Position numbers and translations under genes: made by a program. 64,000 bases of DNA from DDH964 sp963763205 (GTDB lineage: Bacteria > Desulfobacterota > Desulfuromonadia > Desulfuromonadales > DDH964): assembly GCA_963763205.1 (NCBI GenBank), contig CAVXNQ010000003.1:1-64000 (forward strand), read 5' to 3'. Shown here in pieces: positions 17,603 through 27,651 of this stretch; positions within the stretch are counted from its first letter, which is position 1, and the number at the start of each line of letters is the position of its first letter. The notes under the pieces were generated by a model. It saw only the letters and a list, made by a program, of their open reading frames with translations. It did not search any database and was not told the DNA's origin.

Positions 17603-19429
17603 ATGGCGTCCACCCCGCTTCAGTTGCTTCCCACTGTCGTCCTGTTCGCCAACCGCGCGGCCGGTGATCCTCCCCGCGCCCTGCAGAACATCCTCCGCCT
17701 GCTCAAGCGCCGGCTCTCCCTTGCGGATTGCCGGCTCCTGTTTTTGTCCCCCGACGAAACTACATTCCGGCAACAGATCGGTCCAGCCGGTCCCGCCCGG
17801 CTCCTCCCCTGCCGGTTGCCGGTGGCGGGGAGCCCGGCCGGCCTGGCTCTGGGTGAAGGGCGCCGCCAGGAGTTTGCCGGCCAGTGGTTCTTCCCACTCA
17901 CCTCCGGCCTCGGCAACCACGGCGTCCTGGTGCTCAAGCCGGCCGCCGGCAAAACCCTCGCGGCCGCCGATCTCCAGGGTCTCCAGGCGGTTGACGATTT
18001 TCTGGCGGCCCTGCTCGGGACCGTCCCGCCGGAAGGGACCGGCGCCGGGGATCTCCTGCAATGGCAGGCGCTCTCGGCCGAAAACGACCGCAAGTACCGG
18101 GAAATTTCGCTCCTCTACCGGTTGTCGCGGGCCATGCACGGAACGTTGCGGCTCAACGAACTGATGCACCTGATCCTCTCGGCGGCCACCCTGCCCGACG
18201 GCGGCGGCTTCGAGCGGGCAATGCTGTTCATGGTCAACGAGCGCAGCGGTACCCTGCAGGGGATGCTCGGCGTGACCCGGGAGGCGGCGGCGCCGATTTT
18301 GCCCACTCTCGCCGGGATGGGCGACTGGGACCACCTGGAAATCGATCCGTCCGGCCGGGAGGCCCAGCGGCAGACACCTTTCTGTCGCCAGGTGGCCGGT
18401 TTGCGCTTCAGTCTCGACGCGGATTGGAACCCGCTGGCCCGCGCGGTGCGGGAGGGACGGGTCTACTACGTGGCGGCAGGGGAGGGGGAAGGAATCTTTC
18501 CTGAGGAACTGGACCTCGACAGCTTTGTCTGCGCGCCGCTGCTCGGCCGCAACCGGATTCTGGCCCTGCTGGTCGTCGATAACCCATCGGCGCCGGAATC
18601 GATCGCTCCGGAGCGGCTGCGCTTTCTCGAGCTCTTCGTCAACCAGGCCGCGGCCGCGATGGAGAATTCGATGCTGGTGCACCGTCTGGAGACCGCCCAT
18701 CAGGAGCTGTGGGAGACCCAGGAACGCCTGATCCAGGGTGAGAAAATGGCGGTCCTCGGCGAAATGGCCGCCTCGGTGGCCCACGAACTGAAAAATCCCC
18801 TGGTTGCCATCGGCGGGTTCGCCCAACGTCTGCACCGGCGACTCGCCAGCGACAGCCGGGAGCAGGAATACGCCGGCATCATCGCCCGCGAAGTCCAGCG
18901 CATGGAACAGCTGCTGGGAGAGATCCTGGCTTTTTCGAAGAAGAACATGCTCTGTTTTGCCGAATGCCAGCTTGCCGAGGTCATCGCCTCGGCTCTTGCC
19001 CTGGTCGGCGAAAGGCTGGAGCAGGCGGGGGTCAGAACGACCGTCGACATCAGCCAAGCGCTGCCGCCGATCCAGGGGGACGGCAAGAAATTGTGCCAGG
19101 TGGTGATCAATCTGGTGGACAATGCGCGCCAGGCGATGGAAAGGACCGGCGGCGAGTTGACGCTGCGCGCCTTCCCGAGTCAGCTGCGCGGTGAACCGGC
19201 GGTAACGCTGGAGGTGGCGGATACCGGCGGCGGCATCTCCCTGGACGTGTTGCGCAACATCTTCAATCCGTTTTTCTCCACCAAGACCGAAGGCACCGGG
19301 CTGGGCCTGCCGATATCCCACCGCATCGTCGAGCATCACCGCGGCGAGATCGAGGTGCAGAACCGGGAGTTCGGAGCGGCCTTCATCGTCCGCCTGCCGG
19401 TGGCGGCCCAGGGAAAAGCTTTCCATTGA
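17603..19429 (+). CDS. Soluble sensor histidine kinase with GAF domain
   Basis: A 608-residue protein with no clear membrane helix. A variable N-terminal region (1-165) is followed by a GAF domain (about 185-365). Then come HisKA with the phospho-acceptor His in 'VAHELKNPLVAIGG' and a HATPase domain with N-box 'NLVDNARQAM', G1 'DTGGGIS' and 'GTGLGLPISHRIVE'. It is an NtrB-like cytoplasmic kinase whose ligand cannot be told from sequence. No response regulator adjoins it, so the partner is elsewhere. It starts 45 bp after dksA. Confidence 0.9.
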   Translation: MASTPLQLLPTVVLFANRAAGDPPRALQNILRLLKRRLSLADCRLLFLSPDETTFRQQIGPAGPARLLPCRLPVAGSPAGLALGEGRRQEFAGQWFFPLTSGLGNHGVLVLKPAAGKTLAAADLQGLQAVDDFLAALLGTVPPEGTGAGDLLQWQALSAENDRKYREISLLYRLSRAMHGTLRLNELMHLILSAATLPDGGGFERAMLFMVNERSGTLQGMLGVTREAAAPILPTLAGMGDWDHLEIDPSGREAQRQTPFCRQVAGLRFSLDADWNPLARAVREGRVYYVAAGEGEGIFPEELDLDSFVCAPLLGRNRILALLVVDNPSAPESIAPERLRFLELFVNQAAAAMENSMLVHRLETAHQELWETQERLIQGEKMAVLGEMAASVAHELKNPLVAIGGFAQRLHRRLASDSREQEYAGIIAREVQRMEQLLGEILAFSKKNMLCFAECQLAEVIASALALVGERLEQAGVRTTVDISQALPPIQGDGKKLCQVVINLVDNARQAMERTGGELTLRAFPSQLRGEPAVTLEVADTGGGISLDVLRNIFNPFFSTKTEGTGLGLPISHRIVEHHRGEIEVQNREFGAAFIVRLPVAAQGKAFH

Positions 19430-19469
19430 CAAAGGGCAACGGTTTGGTTAAGGTGACGCTGCTTTTTTC

Positions 19470-19545
19470 GGGGCTGTAGCTCAGCTGGGAGAGCGACGCG
19501 TTCGCAACGCGTAGGTCGACGGTTCGATCCCGTTCAGCTCCACCA
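19470..19545 (+). tRNA. tRNA-Ala (anticodon CGC)
   Basis: A 76-nt cloverleaf with encoded CCA. The acceptor arm GGGGCTG pairs with CAGCTCC and contains the G3:U70 wobble that identifies alanine tRNAs. The anticodon stem ACGCG/CGCGT encloses TTCGCAA, giving anticodon CGC, which reads GCG. The T-arm contains GGTTCGATCCC. Confidence 0.96.
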
Positions 19546-19556
19546 AGAACACCAGG

Positions 19557-19591
19557 GAGGTTCAGGCCAATCAGCCTGAACCTCTTTTTTT
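19557..19591 (+). terminator. tRNA-Ala terminator
   Basis: GAGGTTCAGGC (19557-19567) pairs perfectly with GCCTGAACCTC (19574-19584), followed by seven T residues. Confidence 0.95.
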
Positions 19592-19734
19592 CGTCCCCTT
19601 CTCTCTGGCTCCTTCCCTCCGGGTCCCGCACCCACTTCTTCCTATCCCGCCGATTTGTCAATTTTCCGCCGCATGCTTAAATGGGCAGTAGGGGCGCCGC
19701 GGCTGAACGGCGCCCCCGGGAGGAGTGATCGGGG

Positions 19735-19878
19735 ATGGTCTACGGCTTTCTGCTCACGGGCATTGCCTTGGTGGTCCTGGTGGTTTGGGGCCTGATCGAG
19801 ATCCGGCGGATCGACCGGATCATCGCCGCGGTCGACCGCAAACTCGGCCCGCCCGAAAAGGAAAAGGACCGGTCATGA
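19735..19878 (+). CDS. 47-residue single-span membrane protein
   Basis: The ATG at 19735 follows GGGAGGAG. The product has one hydrophobic helix ('FLLTGIALVVLVVWGLI') and a charged tail rich in Arg, Asp and Lys. Its stop overlaps the start of the permease by 4 bp (ATGA), so the two are translationally coupled. It could be a small accessory subunit of the permease. No family is recognised. Confidence 0.65.
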   Translation: MVYGFLLTGIALVVLVVWGLIEIRRIDRIIAAVDRKLGPPEKEKDRS

Positions 19879-22177
19879 AGGACAAGCCGGTCATCGAGGC
19901 GGAAGACTCCTACCTGAGCCGCGACCTCACCGAGTTCGACATCACCATGATCGGCGTCGGCGCCATGATCGGCGCCGGAATTTTCGTCCTCACCGGCATC
20001 GCGGCGGGCACCGCCGGCCCCGGCCTGCTCCTCGCCTTCGCCCTGAACGGCATCGTCACCATCTTCACCGCCATGGTCTATGCCGAGCTCGGCTCGGCGA
20101 TCCCCGAGTCGGGCGGAGGCTACCTCTGGGTCAAGGAGGCCTTCGGCGGCTCCAGGGGTTCCTGGCCGGCTGGATGTCCTGGTTCTCCCACGCCGTGGCT
20201 GGCGCTCTCTACGCCCTCGGCTTCGGCTCCTACGGCGCCCTCTTGCTGAAGGACCTGGGAGTGCCGCTGCATCACCTCGGCCTCGCCGAGGGGTGGATCG
20301 AGAAGGGGCTGGCGGTCCTGGTCGTCCTCCTCTTTCTCTTCATCCACTACCGCGGCACCTCGGAGACCGGGATGACCGGCAACATCGTCACCCTCGGCAA
20401 GCTGGCGGTCATCGGCGTCTTCATCGCCGGCGGCCTCTGGCGCATCTTCACCCGACCCGCGCCTTTGGCCCATTTCGACCCCTTCTTCCCGACCGGGGTG
20501 GGGAGCGTCTTCGTCGCCATGGGCTTCACGTTCATCGCCTTCGAGGGGTACGAGATCATCGTCCAGGCCGGCGAGGAGGTGAAGAACCCCCGCCGCAGCA
20601 TCCCCCGGGCGATCTTCTGGGCGCTGATCGTCGTCGTGCCGATCTACGTGCTGGTCGGCTTCGCCGCCCTCGGCGCCGTCGACAGCGCCGGTCCCACCTG
20701 GCAGTACCTCGGCCAGTTCAAGGAACTCGGGCTGGTCAAGGCGGCCGGCCAGTTCCTCCACTACGGCACCTACCTCCTGCTGCTCGGCGGCCTCCTCTCG
20801 ACGGTCTCGGCGCTGAACGCCACCACCTTCTCCTCCACCCGGGTCGCCTTCGCCATGGGGCGCGACCGCTCCCTGCCCAACTTCTTCGCCAGGATCCATG
20901 CCGGCAACCGCACCCCCTACCTGGCCCTGTTCGGCACCGGCGCCATCATCCTGGCGATGGTAGCCTGTCATACCCATCGAGGACGTCGCCACCGCCGCCG
21001 ACGTGATGTTCCTGCTCCTCTTCATCCAGGTCAACGGCGCGGTGCTGAAGATCCGTCGGGAGTTCGGCGAGCGGCTCCACTACGGCTACCTCCTCCCCTT
21101 CTACCCGGCGGTGCCGGTGATCGGCGGACTGCTGCAGGCGGCCCTGGCGATCTATCTCTACCGCTTCAGCCCCAAGGCCTGGTACCTGGCCGGCGGCTGG
21201 ATCGTGGTCGGCGCCGGGCTCTATTTCGCCTACGCCCGGGGGCGCCTCCAGGCGAAGGAGGAATCGCGCATCGCCCGGGTTCGGCAGATGGAGCGGGTCC
21301 CCGGCACCCGCGGCCCGGAAGTCCTGGTGGCGGTCGCCAAAGGGGCGGAGGCCGCGGTCGAGCTGGAGATCGCTGGGGCCCTGGCGCGGAGCATGGAGGC
21401 GGGGATCGTGGCGGTGCACGTGGTGCGCGTGCCGCGCCAGACCTCGCCGCGGGTGGCGGCGGGGCTGACCACCGATCGGGCGATCTGGTGGCCAAGCTGG
21501 AACGTTTCGCCAAGAACCGCAAGGTCAACCTGCACTCGCTGGTGGCGGTCGGCCACTCGGTCTCTCAGGTGATGCGCGAGGTGGCCGAGCAACAGGAGGT
21601 GAAGCTGATCCTGCTTGGCTGGCGGGGTGTCATGTCGCGGTCGCGCATCCGCGGGAGCATCGCCGACGCCCTGCTGCGCAAGTCGCCGGCCCACGTCCTG
21701 GTGGTGCGGGACAAAGGGCTGCCGGAGCGGGTGGAGAAGATCACCCTGGCCCTGAGTCCGCAGAACCTGGGGGAGTTCATCCTCCCCGCCACGGTTGCGA
21801 TGGCCCGCGGCTTTGACGCCGCGCTGCGCATCGTCACCTACGGTGATCCGGACGCGGAGCCGCTGCGGGACTGGCAGGAGAAGGTCGGCCGGCGCTGCCG
21901 GGAACAGGGCCTGGAGGAATCCCGGCTGGACTTGAAAATCAGCGCCCCGGAAGACCTCGTCAAGGCCCTGGTCCGCGAGGCGGAACAGGCTGACATCCTG
22001 GTCATGGGGGCTTCGCGGGACTGGGTCGATTACGACCACCTGCTCGGCGCCCTGCCGGACCGCGTCGCCGAGGCCAGCACCAAGACGGTGGTGATCGCGA
22101 AGGGGACCGAGCCGAAAATCATGTCCCTGGCCCGGCGGGTGGGATTCTACTTCCGCAGAAGCAGAATGCGATCTTGA
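19875..22177 (+). CDS. APC-family amino-acid permease fused to universal-stress domains, three frame breaks
   Basis: The N-terminal part is an APC transporter: 'TMIGVGAMIGAGIFVLTG' is the family's first helix, followed by about a dozen helices with 'FIAFEGYEIIVQAGEEVKNP'. The last 280 residues are soluble and carry two UspA-like domains, with 'VLVAVAKGAEAAVE' and 'ILVMGASRDWVDYDHL'. APC-Usp fusions are known in bacteria and archaea. Frame breaks lie near 20150, 20965 and 21478; each is one base and conserved sequence continues in the next frame. The Usp domains may gate uptake by binding a nucleotide. The transported amino acid cannot be told. Confidence 0.82.
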
Positions 22178-22366
22178 ACACCGGGTAGCCTTGCCTTGCA
22201 CTGCCTGGACCTGGCTCTCAACAGGTTTCAAACGGCTCCTTTCGGGGAGGAGCGGTGAGGCCGGGCTCTTGCTGAAGGAGGCCTGATCTCTAGGTCGTGG
22301 TATGCTGGAAACAGATCACAGATCCTGGACACCGCGCCGATCTCCGGTTTCCAAAGGAGTCCAAAT

Positions 22367-22690
22367 ATGAATTCACCGAAAGTCATCAACTGCCTGAACT
22401 GCGACGCCGAGATGGAGGTCAACAGCTTCCAGAACCGGGTGCTGGTGACCTGCCCCGAGTGCGGGCGTGACTACCGGCTCCTCTTCCGCGAGGAGCGTCA
22501 GTCCTGGTTCCTGCAGCCAGAGCCGGCCGTCGAGCCCGAGGTCGAGGCGCGGCACACGGAAAACCCGGCCGCGGTGCTGGGGGCGGTGGGCCGACCCAAG
22601 CGGGTCGACCGCGCCGACAAGTACCGGGAGCAGAGCGACCTTAAGGCCGACATCGAGCAGACGATCGACAAGGAGCACCGCCGCTCCTGA
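22367..22690 (+). CDS. Zinc-ribbon protein with charged tail
   Basis: A 107-residue protein with an N-terminal four-Cys zinc ribbon, CLNC at residues 9-12 and CPEC at 30-33, then a Glu/Arg-rich, probably disordered tail. The ATG at 22367 follows AAAGGAG. It resembles the short MJ0042-type ribbons found in Deltaproteobacteria. Function unknown. It is convergent with ligA; the preceding 190 bp hold no gene. Confidence 0.7.
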   Translation: MNSPKVINCLNCDAEMEVNSFQNRVLVTCPECGRDYRLLFREERQSWFLQPEPAVEPEVEARHTENPAAVLGAVGRPKRVDRADKYREQSDLKADIEQTIDKEHRRS

Positions 22691-22735
22691 GCGGGCGGCG
22701 GCACTCCGGTCTTTTCCTCCTCCGCCGGCCCCGGA

Positions 22736-24815
22736 TCACCCCCCGTCCGGGCTTCTGTCCTTTCCGGCCAGCAGCTTCCTGAATTCCCCCTCGTCGAGGA
22801 TGCGGATGCCGCGGTCGCGCGCCTCGTTCAGCTTTTGCCCCGGCTCCTCCCCCGCCACCAGGTAGTCGGTGCCGCCGCTGACGCCGGAGGTGGCGCGGGC
22901 GCCGAGCTTCTCCACCGCCGCCTGCGCCTCGCTGCGCGTGTAGTGCTCCAGTGCGCCGGTGAAGACGAAGGTCGTGCCGGCCAGGGACCCTCCCTTTCCG
23001 TCCCCCGCCATCGGCCGGACCTCCACTCCGGCCGCCTGCAACTCCTCGATCACCTGCCGGTTGCCGGCGAAAAACTCGATCAGGCTGGCGGCGATCTTCG
23101 GCACGACATCGGGGATTTTCCCTAACTCGCTGCGGTCCGCGGCCAGCAGTTTGGCCAGGGTGCCGAAGCGCTCCGCCAGGGTCCCGGCCAGACGCGACCC
23201 GACGTGGCGGATGCCCAGGGCGTAGAGGAAGCGGTCGAGGCGCGGTCTGCGGCTCTCCGCGATCGCCGCGCAGAGCTGGCGGGCAGATTGCTCCGCGAAC
23301 CCTTCCAGCCCCTCCACGTCTTCCGGCTCCAGCCGGTAGAGGTCGGCCAGGGTGGCGACCAGGCCCCGTTCCACCAACTGAGCCGCCGTCTTCTCCCCGA
23401 GATGCTCGATGTCGAGGGCGCCGCGCGACGCATAATGGCGCGATCCGGCCGCGCAGCTGCGCCCGGCAGGAGAGCCCCGCCGGGCAGCGGACGTAGGCCC
23501 CCTCGCGGATCACCGGGGTGCCGCAGGCGGGGCACTTCTCCGGCATGTGGAACTTGTGGGCGTATTTGTTGGGACGCTCGAGACGCTCCAGCACCTCGGG
23601 GATCACGTCCCCGGCCCGCGCGATGCGCACCCGGTCCCCTTCGCGCAGGTCCTTGTTGGCCACCTCCCCCGCGTTGTGCAGGGTGGCGCGGCTCACCGTC
23701 ACCCCGCCGACATCGACCGGCTGCAGCAGCGCCACCGGGGTGAGCATCCCGCTCGGGCCGACCGAGACCACGATCCGCTCCAGGGTGGTGATCTCCCGCT
23801 TCGGCTCGAACTTCCAGGCCAGCGCCCAGCGCGGCGAGCGGTGGCGGCTGCCGAGGCGCTCCCGCAGCGCCAGGTCGTCGAGTTTGACCACGATGCCGTC
23901 GATCTCGTAGGGGAGCTCGTCGCGTTTTTCGACCAGCTCCTGCCAGTAGGCGGCGATTTCCTCGAAGTCGGCCACCCGGCGGTTGCCGGGGTTGGTGCGC
24001 AGCCCCCAGCCCTGCAAGGCCTTCAGGATCTCCCAGTGGCTGGCGAAGGCCGTCCCCTCGACCTGCAGGATTTCGTAGCAGTAGACCGCCAGGGGCCAGC
24101 GGGCGACGACCTGGGAGTCGAGCCGGCGCAGGGTCCCGGCGCAGGCGTTGCGGGGGTTGGCAAAGGGCTCCTCGCCGTTCTCCAGCCGCTCGCGGTTGAA
24201 CTCAAGAAAGGCCTGCTTGGGAAGGTAGACCTCGCCGCGCACGGCGAGGAAGGGGGGCAGGTCTTCGCCGCCCAGGCGCAGGGGGAGGGTGCGCACCGTC
24301 GCCAGGTTGGCGGTGACCTCCTCGCCGACCCGGCCGTCGCCGCGGGTGGCGCCCCGCCGGAAGATTCCCCCCTCGTAGATCAGCTCCACCGAGGCGCCGT
24401 CGAACTTGGGTTCGGCGACCCAGGCGAAACGCTCGCGCCCGGTTTCGCGGCGCAGAAAGTCGAGGAACTCGCGGACTTTTTTCTCATCGAGAGCGGCGTC
24501 GAGGCTGAGCAGCGGCGCGACGTGCTCGATCCGGGCGAGAGACTCGGCGGGGGGCGCCCCGACCCGCCGGGTGGGGGAGTCGGCGCTGGCGAGCTCGGGA
24601 AAGGCCTCCTCCAGCTCCTGCAGGCGGGCGAAGAGCCGGTCGTAGACGGCGTCGGCGATGACCGGATCGTTCTCGACGTAGTAGCGGCGGTCGTGGTAGG
24701 TAATCCCGGCGCGCAACTCCGCCGCCTGCGCCTCCGCATCCTGCCGGGAGAGGTCGGCTGTCGGTCGGAAATCGGTGTCGGGGTGGTGTCTTGAAGCCCA
24801 CGGCCGCTCCCTCAC
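22736..24815 (-). CDS. ligA: NAD-dependent DNA ligase LigA, one frame break
   Basis: About 690 residues. The N-terminal Ia region 'YHDRRYYVENDPVIADAVYD' binds NMN. The adenylation motif 'AEPKFDGAS' holds the catalytic Lys. The OB fold, Cys4 zinc finger (CPACG...CPAGLSC), HhH region and BRCT domain ('GTTFVFTGALEHYTRSEA') follow. An extra base near 23445 breaks the frame right after the zinc finger, and conserved residues continue in the next frame. It starts with GTG overlapping the polX stop, so it is coupled to that repair polymerase. It could be the main ligase or a second copy. Confidence 0.9.
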
Positions 24816-26545
24816 CGCTTCAGCAGCTTCAGCAGCTCGGCCACCTTGCGCGTGTTGATCACATCGTCCCGCTCCAGCCAGCCGCGCCGCGCCTGGTAGA
24901 CGCCGAAGCGAATATTCTCCAGGCCGCGGGTGGAGTGGGCGTCGGTGTTGATCGCGACCTTCAGCCCCAACTCCTTGGCCATGCGGCAGTGGTGGTCGTT
25001 GAGGTCGAGGCGGTCGGGGTGGGCGTTGACCTCGAAGAAGCAGCCCCGCTCCACCGCCGCCCGCATCAGCCGCTCCATGTCGACCCGATAGGGGTCGCGT
25101 TCGCCGATCAGGCGCCCGGTGGGGTGGCCGAGGATTTTGAAGTGGGGGTTGTCCATGGCCCGGATGATGCGCTCGGTCTGCTGCTCGGCGGAGAGGTCGA
25201 ATTTGGAATGGATGGAGCAGACGGTCAGGTCGAGCTTGGCCAGCACCGCGTCGGGGAGGTCGAGGGAGCCGTCCTCGAGGATGTCGACCTCGATCCCCTT
25301 GAGGATGCGAAAGCCGGAGTATGCGTCGCTGAGCGCCTCGATCTCCGCGATCTGTTTCTCCAGCCGTTTGCGGTTCAGTCCCCTGGCGACGGTGACCGCC
25401 TGGCTGTGCTCGGTGATCGCCAGGTAGCTGTAGCCGAGCCCCCGCGCCGCCTCGACCATCGCCCGCAGCGAGGCGTGGCCGTCGGTCGCCTCGGTGTGGG
25501 CGTGCAGGTCGCCGCGCAGATCGTCCCGGACCACCAGCTGCGGCAGCTTCCCCTTTTGCGCCGCCTCGATCTCGCCGCGGTTCTCGCGCAGCTCCGGCTC
25601 GATAAAGGGGAGGCCGACGGCGGCGAAGACCTCCGCCTCGCTGGCCCCGGCGATGCGCTTCCCCCCGCCCTCGTCGCCGTCCCGGAAAATCCCGTACTCG
25701 TTGAGCTTGAGCCCCCGTTTCACGGCGATCTGACGGATCGCGATGTTGTGCTCCTTGGAGCCGGTGAAATAGTAGAGCGCCGCACCGTAGCTCTCTTTCT
25801 CCACCACCCGCAGGTCGACCTGCAGCCCGTCGCGCAGCCGCACCGAGGATTTGGTCGCTCCCTTCGCCAGCACCTCGGCCACGTCCTCGTAGCCGGTGAA
25901 GGCCGCCATCACCGGGCTCTTCGCCGTGCAGGTCACGAGAATGTCGAGGTCCCCCACCGTCTCCCGGCGGCGCCGGAAGCTGCCGGCCACCGCCACCTTT
26001 TCGACCCCCTCGACCCCGGCCAAAAAAGCCCGCAGGGCTTCGGCGACCTCCTCCGCCGCCGCGAGCTTGATCCGTTCTTCCCGCCCGGCGCGGCGCTCGA
26101 GGTCTTCCAGGATCGTCGCCTCGAGCTTCTCGCCGAACCCCTCCAGGTCGCGGATCTTGTGGGCGCGGGCCGCGGCGGCCAAATCGTCGAGGTCGTCGAT
26201 GCCGAGCTCCCGGTGCAGGGCCGCGATCCGCTTGGGGCCGAGCTGGGCCACGTGCAGCAGCTCCGAGAGTTTCCCGGGCACTTCGGCCTCCAGCTTCCGC
26301 AGCAGGGTCAGCGAGCCGGTTTCGACGATTTCGGCGATCTTCCCGGCCAGATCGTCACCGATACCGGCGATCTCGGTCAGATCGGCCTTCTCCTCGAGCA
26401 TCGATGCCAGGCTCTGCGGCTGGTCCTCGATGGTGCGGGCGGCGTTGCGATAGGCGCGGACCCGAAACGGGTTCGACCCCCGGATCTCGAGCAGATCCGC
26501 GATGTGGTTGAAGATGCGGGCGATCTCCCGGTTGTGGATGGGCAT
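24812..26545 (-). CDS. polX: DNA polymerase/3'-5' exonuclease PolX
   Basis: A 577-residue, intact protein. The N-terminal helix-hairpin-helix region is followed by the polX nucleotidyltransferase core ('VAVAGSFRRRRETVGDLDIL'). The C-terminal PHP domain has 'DLHAHTEATDGHASL', 'HSKFD' and 'GHPTGRL', metal-binding His/Asp motifs that give 3'-5' exonuclease activity. It works in base-excision and gap-filling repair. The start at 26545 begins 'MPIHNREIARIFNHIADLLE', as in homologues. It is the second gene of a prs-polX-ligA group. Confidence 0.96.
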   Translation of the reverse strand: MPIHNREIARIFNHIADLLEIRGSNPFRVRAYRNAARTIEDQPQSLASMLEEKADLTEIAGIGDDLAGKIAEIVETGSLTLLRKLEAEVPGKLSELLHVAQLGPKRIAALHRELGIDDLDDLAAAARAHKIRDLEGFGEKLEATILEDLERRAGREERIKLAAAEEVAEALRAFLAGVEGVEKVAVAGSFRRRRETVGDLDILVTCTAKSPVMAAFTGYEDVAEVLAKGATKSSVRLRDGLQVDLRVVEKESYGAALYYFTGSKEHNIAIRQIAVKRGLKLNEYGIFRDGDEGGGKRIAGASEAEVFAAVGLPFIEPELRENRGEIEAAQKGKLPQLVVRDDLRGDLHAHTEATDGHASLRAMVEAARGLGYSYLAITEHSQAVTVARGLNRKRLEKQIAEIEALSDAYSGFRILKGIEVDILEDGSLDLPDAVLAKLDLTVCSIHSKFDLSAEQQTERIIRAMDNPHFKILGHPTGRLIGERDPYRVDMERLMRAAVERGCFFEVNAHPDRLDLNDHHCRMAKELGLKVAINTDAHSTRGLENIRFGVYQARRGWLERDDVINTRKVAELLKLLKR

Positions 26546-26558
26546 GGTGCTGCCTCTC

Positions 26559-27464
26559 TCAATCGCAGGCCGGCTGGCCCAGGCTGGCGGCGAGCAGCCC
26601 GGCCAAGCTGCGGCTTTCGATGGGAAGCCCGCTCGCCCCGGCGAAGGCGACGCTGTCGGTGGTGACGAGACGCCGCAGGGGGAGCCGCGCCAGGCGCTCG
26701 GCAGCTTCCCCTGCCAGCAGGCAATGACTGACGAGGATCGAGATGTCGCGGGTCGCACCGGCGGCAAGCAGCGCCTCGGCGGCGGCGACCATGGTGCCGC
26801 CGGTGCTGATCATGTCGTCCACCAGCACCGGGGCGCGGTTTCTCACCTCGCCGGCCACCGCCTGCACCACCACCTGGCGGTCGCTTTTACGCAGCTTGTC
26901 GAGGTAGGCCACCGGCAGCCGCAGCAGCTCGCCGTAGCGCTGCGCCAGTTTCACCGCTCCGGCATCGGGCGCGACCAGGACCTGATTCTCCCGGCGGTGG
27001 CGGACGAAGGCCTCGGCCAAAAGCGGCACGGCGGAGAGATGCAGCAGCGGCACGCTGGCGAATCCCTCGATGGCGGGGTTGTGCAGGTCGACGGTGACGA
27101 TGCGGTCGAAGCGGCAGGCGAGCAGGTCGGTCAGCAGCCGCGCGCCGATCGCTTCCTGCCTCTTGACCCGGCGATCCTGGCGGGCATAGCCGAAATAGGG
27201 GATCAGTGCGGTGACGCGGTGGGCGCCGCGCCGGCGGCTGGCGTCGGCCAGAAGCAGCAGTTCAAGGAGGTTGCGGCCTCCCGGCGCCCCGGTCGACTGC
27301 AGCACCAGGACCTCGCGGCCGGCGACTTCCTGTTGCACCGCGATACCGATTTCCCCGTCGGCGAATTCCTCCACCAGACAGCGGCCCGGCTCGATGCCGA
27401 GGGCCGCGGCGAGAGCCCGGCCGAGATCCGGATGGGAACGGCCGCTGAAAAGGACCGGTTGCAT
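26559..27464 (-). CDS. Ribose-phosphate pyrophosphokinase (PRPP synthetase-like)
   Basis: A 301-residue protein. The ATP-binding flexible loop region is 'IPYFGYARQDRRVKRQEAIG', and the PRPP-binding loop is 'VLVDDMISTGGTMVAAA'. It makes PRPP from ribose-5-phosphate and ATP. It is shorter than the usual 315 residues of the housekeeping Prs and lies in a repair-gene context, so it may be a second copy. It is 13 bp upstream of polX and probably cotranscribed. Confidence 0.88.
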   Translation of the reverse strand: MQPVLFSGRSHPDLGRALAAALGIEPGRCLVEEFADGEIGIAVQQEVAGREVLVLQSTGAPGGRNLLELLLLADASRRRGAHRVTALIPYFGYARQDRRVKRQEAIGARLLTDLLACRFDRIVTVDLHNPAIEGFASVPLLHLSAVPLLAEAFVRHRRENQVLVAPDAGAVKLAQRYGELLRLPVAYLDKLRKSDRQVVVQAVAGEVRNRAPVLVDDMISTGGTMVAAAEALLAAGATRDISILVSHCLLAGEAAERLARLPLRRLVTTDSVAFAGASGLPIESRSLAGLLAASLGQPACD

Positions 27465-27651
27465 GGAGCCTCCGTTTCTTTTCACTCTACCCGAGGCAGA
27501 ACCCTTTTCAACGGCGGAACAATTTCTGTCTGAACCGGGAAGGCGAAGCGGGAGAAAGAGCGAGGGACCGGGGTCGTTGCGCAGATTTGCCGGGGGAGTG
27601 CGCAGGTCTTCGGAGCCGGGATCGAAGGTGGCGAAGCAGCGCCCGGGCTGT

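Noticed and set aside
24791..26665. 624-codon open frame antisense to polX
   Set aside because: PolX motifs on the minus strand are complete, and the plus-strand product is a His/Asp/Leu/Val-rich shadow.
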